Source: Chloroflexota bacterium (GTDB lineage: Bacteria; Chloroflexota; Ktedonobacteria; Ktedonobacterales; Ktedonobacteraceae). From it: a stretch of DNA of 7,311 bases. This document shows positions 1-6,488 of this stretch, one piece after another; position 1 is the stretch's first letter; every line of letters begins with the position of its first letter. The position numbers and the translations under genes are program-made. The stretch is taken from NCBI GenBank assembly GCA_021828635.1, contig JAJZEJ010000798.1, positions 1 to 7,311 of the forward strand, given 5' to 3'. The notes under the pieces are model-generated. The model searched no databases. It was given only the letters and a program-made list of their open reading frames with translations, and was not told the origin of the DNA.

Positions 1-1926
1 TTGAGTAAACTGGCGCACGTCAATATGGTCTCGGTCAATATTTTCTCCTGGGCTTTACTGGAGCCGTCGTCTGACCATTACACGTTTATTCAGCTTGATC
101 GCATTATGGATATGCTGGAGCAGCATGGCATTATGGCTGATCTTGCCACGGGTACTGCTTCTCCGCCGACCTGGATGAGCCGACTTTATCCATCCATGCT
201 ACCAGTGACGCGCGAGGGTGTGCGTATGAGTCATGGTTCGCGTCAGCACTACTGTCCCAATAGTCCTGATTATCGACGCAAGGCGGCTGAACTGGTGCGA
301 CGCCTGGCCGAGCGTTACGCACAGCATCCCGCGCTCAAAATGTGGCATATCAACAACGAATATGGTTGCCATGTCAGCCAGTGCTATTGCGACAATTGTG
401 TCGCCGCCTTTCGTCTCTGGTTGCAGGAACGCTATCAGACACTAGATGCGCTCAATGATGCCTGGGCTACGAATTTCTGGAGCCAGCGTTACTACGACTG
501 GCTGGATATTCTCCCTCCGCGTATCTCGCCCGCGCAAAATAATCCGACGCAGGTAGTAGATTACTGGCGCTTTATGTCGGACTCTCTGCTCGGTTGCTAT
601 CGTGTGGAAGAAGATACTCTACGTACTATCACGCCCAATGTGCCGTTGACGACTAACCTGATGGTTGCCTTTAAGCCGGTCGATGGTTTCGCGTGGGCCT
701 CGCACATGGATGTTGTCTCATTCGATATGTATCCCCCTATTGCGGCTCCAGCCTGGGAGACGGCGCTGTCACATGACCTGATGCGCTCCCTCAAAAATGG
801 ACAGCCACATCTAGTGATGGAGCAGAGTTCGAGCCAAGTGAACTGGATGGCGCAGAATCCGCACAAGCGGCCAGGACGAATGCGCTTACACAGTATGCAG
901 GCGCTGGCACATGGTGCCGATGGTGTGTTGTTTTTCCAGTGGCGACAATCACAAGCTGGCTCTGAGATGTTCCATAGCGCCGTTGTCTCACACGAAGGCA
1001 GCGAGCATACACGCATCTTCCAGCAAGTGGCACAGGTTGGCGGTGAATTGGAACGTCTCTCCTCTACCGTTGCCAATGCGCGTGTCCATGCCGACGTGGC
1101 GCTCTTGATGGACTGGCAGAACTGGTGGGCGGTTGAGTATCTTCCTGGCCCTAGTAATCGTCTGCGCTACTGGGAACATCTCAAAACATACTATCACGCG
1201 CTGCACGACCAGAACCTCGCTGTTGATGTTGTAGCACCTGATAGCGACCTTAGCCAGTATCGGCTAGTCGTTGTGCCATTACTCTACATGCTACGTCCTG
1301 GCGTAGCGCAAAATCTGGCACAATTTGTGGAGCGCGGCGGCACATTGCTGACCACATACTTTAGTGGCATTGTCGATCAGGACAACCATGTCAAGCTGGG
1401 TGGCTATCCTGGCGAACTGCGCAAGTTGCTAGGTATTTATGTGGAAGAGTTCGATCCCTGGACGCCAGAGATGACGAATCAGGTAGTAGTGCGCGAAGGC
1501 GAGTTAAGCGGAAGCTATCCCTGCACGCTCTGGGGTGAATGGGTGCATCTCGAAGGCGCACAGGCGTTAGGTGTCTTTGCCCATGATTACTACGCCAACC
1601 AGCCTGCTCTCACCATGCATAAATATGGACAGGGACATGCCTGCTATCTTGCTACACAGCCTGATAATGCACTACTCGCCCGTCTGACCCATCACTTGAG
1701 TGAACTAGCGCAAGTCTCACCCGTTCTCACATCCCCTGCCAGTGTCGAAGTAACGAAGCGCATGCTGGCCGATGGCCGTGAAGTGTACTTCTTGCTTAAT
1801 CACAGTGAGCAGGTACAACAGGTACACCTTCCCGAAGGGCAGTTTGTATCGTTGCTGAATAATGAGCGAGTAGAGAAGCACGTGGAGATTGGACCTGTAG
1901 ATTGCGTAGTTCTACTAACTATATAG
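1..1926 (+). CDS. GH42 beta-galactosidase, 5'-truncated by the window edge
   Basis: Hydrolyses terminal beta-D-galactosyl bonds, probably in the cytoplasm on imported galacto-oligosaccharides. 641 residues are visible. The N-terminal TIM barrel covers about 1-355: IFSW near 14-17, TASPP near 52-56, and the acid/base glutamate E120 in HINNEYG. The nucleophile is E274 in LVMEQSS; the 154-residue spacing to E120 is normal for GH42. C85, C128, C130 and C133 match the four-cysteine zinc site of the Thermus A4 type of GH42. The trimerisation (GH42_M) domain runs from about 362 to 570 and the small C-terminal beta domain from about 580 to 641. The reading frame is open at base 1, and the first visible residues (KLAHVNMVSV) already match the first barrel strand, so some 25-40 residues lie upstream; the TTG at base 1 is not a believable start. 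The gene ends with TAG, 7 bp before a long inverted repeat, and converges on the Nudix gene. Family assignment is very secure; the exact substrate is not. Confidence 0.96.
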   Translation: MSKLAHVNMVSVNIFSWALLEPSSDHYTFIQLDRIMDMLEQHGIMADLATGTASPPTWMSRLYPSMLPVTREGVRMSHGSRQHYCPNSPDYRRKAAELVRRLAERYAQHPALKMWHINNEYGCHVSQCYCDNCVAAFRLWLQERYQTLDALNDAWATNFWSQRYYDWLDILPPRISPAQNNPTQVVDYWRFMSDSLLGCYRVEEDTLRTITPNVPLTTNLMVAFKPVDGFAWASHMDVVSFDMYPPIAAPAWETALSHDLMRSLKNGQPHLVMEQSSSQVNWMAQNPHKRPGRMRLHSMQALAHGADGVLFFQWRQSQAGSEMFHSAVVSHEGSEHTRIFQQVAQVGGELERLSSTVANARVHADVALLMDWQNWWAVEYLPGPSNRLRYWEHLKTYYHALHDQNLAVDVVAPDSDLSQYRLVVVPLLYMLRPGVAQNLAQFVERGGTLLTTYFSGIVDQDNHVKLGGYPGELRKLLGIYVEEFDPWTPEMTNQVVVREGELSGSYPCTLWGEWVHLEGAQALGVFAHDYYANQPALTMHKYGQGHACYLATQPDNALLARLTHHLSELAQVSPVLTSPASVEVTKRMLADGREVYFLLNHSEQVQQVHLPEGQFVSLLNNERVEKHVEIGPVDCVVLLTI

Positions 1927-1933
1927 AGATTCT

Positions 1934-2064
1934 GTAGGGACGTGATTTATTCCGTCCGAATCCGTTATTCGTGTTGAATGCATGGGTCAATGTGGTCTGG
2001 AATCGCGTTTGCCCACTAGAATCGCACGAATCAGTGGTTCGGACGGGATAAATCACGTCCCTAC
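1934..2064. repeat. 131-bp compound inverted repeat (MITE-like intergenic repeat or two-way terminator)
   Basis: The left arm (1934-1960) and right arm (2038-2064) are reverse complements over 27 bp with one difference (T1951 against G2047, a wobble pair in the plus-strand RNA). After six poorly matched positions the pairing resumes for 7 bp (1967-1973 with 2025-2031), so the arms reach 40 bp around a 51-bp centre. Each arm also folds on itself: GGACG at 1938-1942 pairs with CGTCC at 1953-1957, and GGACG at 2041-2045 with CGTCC at 2056-2060. It fills the gap between two convergent genes, starting 7 bp after the GH42 stop and ending 17 bp before the Nudix stop. It encodes nothing visible. No clear target-site duplication flanks it, and no run of T directly follows either arm, so a classical intrinsic terminator is not proven. 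The family name is inference; the symmetry is seen directly. Confidence 0.85.
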
Positions 2065-2081
2065 GGGACTTTCACCTTTTA

Positions 2082-2546
2082 TTAATCCGGTGGTAATTTC
2101 TGATCTTCCTCGGAGGTAGCACGCTGATCTCGCATGATTGCATAGGACAGATCACTCAGGGCGTCCATAACACGCTGTCGATGCTTGGGTAGCGTGTTGA
2201 TGGGCATGGCATCGGGATCGAAGAAGCGGCATTCGCGTGACTCCTCGGTGGCTGTGGGTGTGCCACCTATGATGCGGCAACGCAAGGCTAGCACAACTTC
2301 GTCTTTTTGCGGCTTGGAGTAGACACCAACCAGCTTTTCAACCGCTACCTCCAAGCCTGTCTCTTCGCGTACCTCGCGTCTCATAGCCTCCTCGACAGTT
2401 TCGCCTGCTTCCATGCCGCCGCCTGGGAGATTCCACCAATCGATGTCTCTGCGATGAGCTAGCAGCACTTTCCCACGTTCAAAAATGACTGCATAGACAC
2501 TCACGCGAAACGGGGCAGAGTTTCCTGTCCAGAGATATTCAGGCAT
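2082..2546 (-). CDS. Nudix (MutT-family) hydrolase
   Basis: A 154-residue cytoplasmic protein expected to hydrolyse a nucleoside diphosphate linked to another group X, with Mg2+ or Mn2+. The Nudix box GX5EX7REUXEEXGU is complete at residues 43-65 (G43, E49, R57, E58, E61, E62, G64, L65), preceded by WNLPGG. The N-terminal strands (RVSVYAVIFERGKVLLAHR) are the usual start of the fold. The last 20 or so residues are polar and probably disordered. Substrate cannot be read from the sequence: there is no NADH- or ADP-ribose-specific signature that I can identify, and oxidised dNTPs or other nucleotides are possible. The ATG has a strong Shine-Dalgarno sequence, AGGAGG, 5 nt upstream. It lies 50 bp downstream of the amidohydrolase on the same strand, so the two are probably cotranscribed. 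Its stop faces the end of the GH42 gene across the inverted repeat. Confidence 0.93.
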   Translation of the reverse strand: MPEYLWTGNSAPFRVSVYAVIFERGKVLLAHRRDIDWWNLPGGGMEAGETVEEAMRREVREETGLEVAVEKLVGVYSKPQKDEVVLALRCRIIGGTPTATEESRECRFFDPDAMPINTLPKHRQRVMDALSDLSYAIMRDQRATSEEDQKLPPD

Positions 2547-2551
2547 CGTGA

Positions 2552-2557
2552 CCTCCT
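2552..2557 (-). promoter_or_regulatory. Shine-Dalgarno site of the Nudix gene
   Basis: AGGAGG on the minus strand, 5 nt before the ATG at 2546. A full-consensus site, which fixes this start. Confidence 0.8.
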
Positions 2558-2596
2558 CATCTGCCAGCGCGTGCTGCCGCGACCGGTGAAATAATA

Positions 2597-3730
2597 TTAC
2601 AGTTGATAAACACTATACGCATTGTCACGCAAGATCAAACGAGCTAGACGATAGGCTTGCTCTTCGTCAAGCTCATCAGCATCAATCATCTCTTGTAGCA
2701 CCTGCGCGATAATGCGTCGCCCACGCACCGCACCGGCCCAATGCATCTCTGGAACATGGATGCCATCCGTGCTAAAGAGTAGTTTGCTAGCTGGTGCTAC
2801 ACTCAATGCTTGCCGAGTGAAAGCAAGCATCTCTAAAGCATCGACGAAGGGAATGGTATATGAGATGTCGAAATAAACGTGCGGGTAGACGGCGGCGAGA
2901 TAGGCACCAAGTTGGCTATACGGATAGCTTTCGTGCAACAAAATAATGGGCATCGTGTGATACTCACGCTTTTCCAGCACGTCGCGCAGGTGGAGTGGAT
3001 TGCCAAGCCGCATATCGGTGTCGCTATCGCCATAGCCCGTGTGAAACTGGATCGGCATATGCTGTTGTGCGGCTTGTTGAAAGGCAATGTGCAGCAGGTA
3101 ATCAATCAGTGGCTTGTGAGCAATGCGCAACGTGCCAGTTTGTACTGCCTCGGCGCGTACCTCTTGAAATGAAGTGAATGCCTGATCTTTGTTCCATTCA
3201 GCGATTTGCAGGCCAGTACGATATGCCACGATGCTTTTGAGACTACAATTACAAATCTCGCGCGCATCGTGTACTATCTGCATAAAGCATTCCACCACCT
3301 CGTCAAAGTCCCCACTGGCGACGATCAGTTTCTGCATCTCGGTTTCCAGACGCAGCATTTTGGCGACGTGACACTTGCCAAGCTGACCCATCTGTTCGGG
3401 CGTGAAGCATTCTTCTGGTAACGGGTAAGCAGGGTCTAAAATCAGTGTGTCGATGGCTGTAGCTTGCAAGGTGTGGCTAAGCAGATCATCAGCCGAGAGG
3501 GCGTTTCTCGCGGCGATAATGGCCGCTTCGTCGAGTGAGCAGCCATAAAGGTCTGCCAACTGACGCAGCATCCAGAGATAATAGACCGTGTGCTGCATAT
3601 GTTTTTCGGCAAAACTTGTATCCGTCGCCTCAGTAAAATAACCACGAAACTCCTGTACTGCCATCTGCTGACGTGACAGTACGGGATGACAATGCTCATC
3701 GACGACGGCAATTGCGCTTAAATCAAGCAT
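2597..3730 (-). CDS. Metal-dependent amidohydrolase, FluG/NodGS N-terminal-domain type
   Basis: A 377-residue TIM-barrel hydrolase of the amidohydrolase superfamily (Amidohydro_2-like), probably cytoplasmic. The expected metal and catalytic residues are present: the HxH pair H13/H15 in VDEHCHP, H230 in QFHTGYGD, H266 in LLHESYPY, and D322 in FSTDG. K165 in the LKSIVAYRTG stretch may be a further active-site residue. These motifs, with FTEA near 32-35 and KLLFSTDG near 316-323, resemble the amidohydrolase domain that precedes glutamine synthetase in fungal FluG and plant NodGS proteins. Here it stands alone, with no synthetase domain and no gap for one. The frame extends 19 residues further up (to 3787), but that start lacks a ribosome site, whereas ATG 3730 has GAGGAG 5 nt upstream and begins just before the family's first strand. 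First gene of a likely operon with the Nudix gene. The substrate is unknown; a carboxylate-bearing amide or a decarboxylation is possible for the superfamily. Confidence 0.9.
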   Translation of the reverse strand: MLDLSAIAVVDEHCHPVLSRQQMAVQEFRGYFTEATDTSFAEKHMQHTVYYLWMLRQLADLYGCSLDEAAIIAARNALSADDLLSHTLQATAIDTLILDPAYPLPEECFTPEQMGQLGKCHVAKMLRLETEMQKLIVASGDFDEVVECFMQIVHDAREICNCSLKSIVAYRTGLQIAEWNKDQAFTSFQEVRAEAVQTGTLRIAHKPLIDYLLHIAFQQAAQQHMPIQFHTGYGDSDTDMRLGNPLHLRDVLEKREYHTMPIILLHESYPYSQLGAYLAAVYPHVYFDISYTIPFVDALEMLAFTRQALSVAPASKLLFSTDGIHVPEMHWAGAVRGRRIIAQVLQEMIDADELDEEQAYRLARLILRDNAYSVYQL

Positions 3731-4033
3731 GCTAGCTCCTCGATTTGAAAGAATCACGACTCTAGCATACAATATATGGAGACTCATCTGCCAAGTTGGC
3801 TTATTTTAAGGGAGTAGCATGTCTACACGTAGCCCTTGTTAACTCTCTGAATATATCCTCATTTGTCTGCCTCCTTCATGGGCGCAGCTAGCGAACGTAT
3901 GTCTAAATTGCGACGATATACGTTTTGTTCGTGCGCCTCCTTTCTGCTATCACGACTTACGCACGCTTCTCGTAATGCTGTGATTGTCAGAAAGGAAAAA
4001 ATGTGTTTGCACGTCTCTATTCTTCTTTACATC
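3731..4033. other. Intergenic region between the GH32 gene and the amidohydrolase
   Basis: About 300 bp with no convincing gene. Since both flanking genes are on the minus strand, it should hold the end of the sugar operon and the promoter of the amidohydrolase-Nudix unit. A poor promoter-like pair lies on the minus strand: TTGGCA at 3789-3794 and TATGCT at 3764-3769, but with a long 19-nt spacer. A 7-bp inverted repeat (AACGTAT at 3894-3900, ATACGTT at 3918-3924, 17-nt centre) could be a weak operator or chance. A run of six A at 3996-4001 reads as T on the minus strand about 30 nt after the GH32 stop, but the hairpin before it is only 3 bp, so a terminator is not supported. Confidence 0.5.
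3736..3741 (-). promoter_or_regulatory. Shine-Dalgarno site that sets the amidohydrolase start
   Basis: GAGGAG on the minus strand, 5 nt before ATG 3730. It favours the 377-residue protein over the 396-residue version starting at 3787. Confidence 0.75.
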
Positions 4034-5500
4034 TTACTCATCCCAGATGGATGTCAGGTGCCAAATATCGAGCGATTTGATACTGGCACTGCCTTTGCGA
4101 GCAAACACTTCGAGTCCCACGCTATCAGGACGTTCTGGATAAATACGGCTTGCCAGATAGCAGCGACCGTTGACGAACACTTCTAGCACCGAACTATCTA
4201 AAAAGATGTGGAGTTTGAGCGACTCACCTGGATCAATGTCTACCGCAACCGAGCAATGGGTGCGATCTACTTCGGTGTTCACACTCGATTGCTCGCGTTC
4301 GATAGACACACTCTGCGATACTGCATGATAGACGATGTGTGTTTGCTCCTGACCATCAGGCGAACAGCGCACTCCAAAGCCCAATTCGCAATCCTGATTC
4401 GCCTGGCATTCAGCCAGAATCTCTAAACAATTGCCTCGGCAATCCTCATGCAGATGATTTTTTGCTGCACTCAGTTCGAGCTTTTCGTAGTGCCAATGTT
4501 TTTTTCTCAATGTTGCCAGCTCAGGGACTGGCTCAAAGCTTAACCCACCTTCAGATGTAGGAGCTATGATGATCGGTAAAGACATCACTCCGGCCCACCC
4601 TGCCTCTTGGTAGAGAAGCTTGTTCCGATTCTCCGTCAGCCACCCACACATGATGGCGCGATTCTGATTGTCATAGAAGATTTGAGGTGCGTAAAAAGAA
4701 CCTCCATGAACTAGTATTGCTTGCTTTTGGGCAAGAAACTGTTCAGCTTGAAAAGTACCAGTCACGTACAGTGAATACAGTAGATTATCCTCGGCAGCTT
4801 GTACTGAAAAGATAAGTACTCGCTGATCGCCAAAGGTGAGCAGATTTGGGCATTCCCACATTACTCCCGCCCAGGTCGGCTGGAAATTGCTGGCATCTCC
4901 AAGCAGCAGGGGATGGAGATATTCCCATTTCATCAGGTCAAGGGAGCGGTAAAGCAGAATCATGCCACCTACGCCCTCTCTTTTGGTACCCATCAGCATA
5001 TACCAGTAGTTGTTCTCGTGCCAAACAAAAGGGTCGCGGAAGTGACCGCCTGTATCAGCCGCCAGTTCCGTCGGCGGGCCTGCAAGAACCGGATTGCCTG
5101 GATAATAGTGCCAGGTGAGCAGATCATCGCCGCTAGTTGCCAGACAGACAACCTGTGGATGTACGCCACTATAGAATAGTGTTGGAGTGCCATGATTGTT
5201 AATGGCACAGCCAGACCAGCAGCCGTCGGCATCAGCTCTTCCAGGCGTGGGTGTCAGAGCAATGGGCAGATCAGTCCAATGAACGAGATCGGAGCTAGTC
5301 GCGTGTCCCCAGTGGATATGCCCATGCACAGGTGCATACGGATTGTACTGGTAGAAGAGGTGATATTGTCCCTTCCACTGGATTAAGCCATTGGGGTCAT
5401 TCATCCAGTTCGCAGGCGGCAAGAAATGGTATTGAGGCCGATGTGGATCGTTCGCCAATCTCTTCCTCTGTACGAATGCGCTCGTTGTGCTGTCAGTCAC
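4034..5500 (-). CDS. GH32 beta-fructosidase (sucrose / fructo-oligosaccharide hydrolase)
   Basis: Removes terminal beta-D-fructosyl units from sucrose or short fructans (invertase/fructanase family). Numbered from the upstream ATG at 5551, the five-bladed propeller carries the three GH32 acidic residues: nucleophile D52 in WMNDPNG, transition-state stabiliser D173 in FRDP, and acid/base E233 in WECPN; FYAPQ is at 286-290. The C-terminal beta-sandwich, about 355-505, contains the family motif DSSVLEVFVNGR near 452-463. No signal peptide or membrane segment is seen, so it should act in the cytoplasm. Start choice: GTG 5500 (residue 18 of the longer frame) has AGGGAG 7 nt upstream, giving 488 residues. 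ATG 5551, only 8 bp after the preceding permease stop, has no clear ribosome site but could be used by translational coupling; it would give 505 residues. Last gene of the ABC permease operon, so it probably digests the sugar that importer brings in. Sucrose, sucrose-6-phosphate and fructan activity cannot be separated by sequence alone; a non-PTS operon argues against the phosphate. Confidence 0.95.
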   Translation of the reverse strand: MTDSTTSAFVQRKRLANDPHRPQYHFLPPANWMNDPNGLIQWKGQYHLFYQYNPYAPVHGHIHWGHATSSDLVHWTDLPIALTPTPGRADADGCWSGCAINNHGTPTLFYSGVHPQVVCLATSGDDLLTWHYYPGNPVLAGPPTELAADTGGHFRDPFVWHENNYWYMLMGTKREGVGGMILLYRSLDLMKWEYLHPLLLGDASNFQPTWAGVMWECPNLLTFGDQRVLIFSVQAAEDNLLYSLYVTGTFQAEQFLAQKQAILVHGGSFYAPQIFYDNQNRAIMCGWLTENRNKLLYQEAGWAGVMSLPIIIAPTSEGGLSFEPVPELATLRKKHWHYEKLELSAAKNHLHEDCRGNCLEILAECQANQDCELGFGVRCSPDGQEQTHIVYHAVSQSVSIEREQSSVNTEVDRTHCSVAVDIDPGESLKLHIFLDSSVLEVFVNGRCYLASRIYPERPDSVGLEVFARKGSASIKSLDIWHLTSIWDE

Positions 5501-5507
5501 GTAACTT

Positions 5508-5513
5508 CTCCCT
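5508..5513 (-). promoter_or_regulatory. Candidate Shine-Dalgarno site of the GH32 gene
   Basis: AGGGAG on the minus strand, 7 nt before GTG 5500 and inside the longer open frame that begins at ATG 5551. It supports the shorter protein. Confidence 0.55.
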
Positions 5514-5559
5514 GTTTTAATCTGCCCAAAGTAATATTCAACAATACTCATCTGTCATT

Positions 5560-6483
5560 TTAGCCTTTGACTCCACTAGAAGCAATACTGCCGATAAAGG
5601 CACGCTGAAAGATCAGAAAGAGTACTAGCACCGGCAATGTGACCAGAGTGGCGTAGGCCATTACCACTCCCCATTGCGTTTGCTGCTGGAAAAAGTAATT
5701 CATCCCGATCATTATCGGGCGGACGCTCTCAGATTGAATGACCATCGTAGGCCATAGAAAGGAATTCCAGCTTCCCAAAAAGGTGAAGATTGCCACTGTT
5801 GCCATAACTGGCCCGGAGTTGGGCATGATGATGTGCCGGTAGATCTGGTAGTAACTTGCTCCATCAACCAGCGCCGCTTCATCCAGTTCGACCGGGATGC
5901 CCTTGAAGAACTGGTAAAAGAGGAAAATGGAAAAGGCGCTGGTAATGAAAGGAATGATTTGCACCTGGTATGTGTCAAACCAACCCTGGGTTATAGCTAT
6001 GCCGCTACTGCTAATGGATAGGTTGGGGAGACTATTGACTAGCAGCAAGAGTGGGATGACAATTGCCTCAAATGGAATGATGAGCGTAGCAATAATGATG
6101 GTAAGGGCGACCTTCTGCCCTTTCCATTGTAAGCGTGAGAGCGCGAAGGCAGCCATGCTATTGAGGAATACGCCTAGAATGACGGAAACAGCCGACATGC
6201 CGAGCGAATTCAAGAGGAAGCGCAGAAACGGACTTTGTTGAAAGACCGTAATGTAGTTGTTCAGCGTCAATTGGCCGACGGGCAAAAATCCTCTGATGGA
6301 TTGTAGATCTGAGAAGATAACGAGATTACTTGGCTTGAACGACGCCGACACCATAAACAGGATGGGAAAGATAAAGGCGAAGACGAGCAGAAGATTGATT
6401 GCGTATAGCACAATCATACTGACCAGATGCCGTAATCGATTGGTTCGGCCTGCGCTTGTTTGGGAAAGTGTGAGTTGTCGCAT
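5560..6483 (-). CDS. Sugar ABC transporter permease, MalG-like (CUT1 family)
   Basis: Inner-membrane subunit of a binding-protein-dependent sugar importer; it pairs with the MalF-like product to form the channel. 307 residues, the usual MalG length. Hydrophobic segments lie near 21-46, 88-115, 124-150, 174-194, 228-249 and 277-297, fitting six membrane helices. The EAA loop that docks on the ATPase is clear at about 199-225 (ELDEAALVDGAS, ending IIMP). The N-terminal periplasmic stretch has the common LTLNNYITVF pattern. The open frame continues upstream to 6771, but that 96-residue extension overlaps the partner permease in another frame and looks like no protein family. ATG 6483 lies 5 bp after the partner's stop, with GGAAGGGG 8 nt upstream, so it is the real start. 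The tight spacing shows cotranscription and probable translational coupling. The following gene encodes GH32, so sucrose or fructo-oligosaccharide is the best guess for cargo. Confidence 0.94.
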   Translation of the reverse strand: MRQLTLSQTSAGRTNRLRHLVSMIVLYAINLLLVFAFIFPILFMVSASFKPSNLVIFSDLQSIRGFLPVGQLTLNNYITVFQQSPFLRFLLNSLGMSAVSVILGVFLNSMAAFALSRLQWKGQKVALTIIIATLIIPFEAIVIPLLLLVNSLPNLSISSSGIAITQGWFDTYQVQIIPFITSAFSIFLFYQFFKGIPVELDEAALVDGASYYQIYRHIIMPNSGPVMATVAIFTFLGSWNSFLWPTMVIQSESVRPIMIGMNYFFQQQTQWGVVMAYATLVTLPVLVLFLIFQRAFIGSIASSGVKG

Positions 6484-6488
6484 AGTTC

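Noticed and set aside
597..1076. A 159-residue open frame on the minus strand inside the GH42 gene
   Set aside because: It lies wholly antisense to a well-conserved catalytic domain, is rich in Cys, Ser and Arg as out-of-frame translations often are, and resembles no known family.
3731..3787. A 19-residue extension of the amidohydrolase to an ATG at 3787
   Set aside because: No ribosome site before it, whereas ATG 3730 has GAGGAG at 5 nt and matches where the fold begins.
3764..3794. Promoter-like TTGGCA and TATGCT upstream of the amidohydrolase
   Set aside because: The 19-nt spacer is long and the -10 match is only four of six, so it is noted within the intergenic entry but not called as a separate feature.
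3994..4014. Possible intrinsic terminator after GH32 on the minus strand (GTG-CAAA-CAC followed by a T run)
   Set aside because: The stem is only 3 bp with a mismatch next to it, too weak to call.
3863..4186. A 107-residue plus-strand open frame covering the intergenic gap and the end of GH32
   Set aside because: Its second half is antisense to the conserved GH32 beta-sandwich, and no ribosome site or family resemblance supports it.
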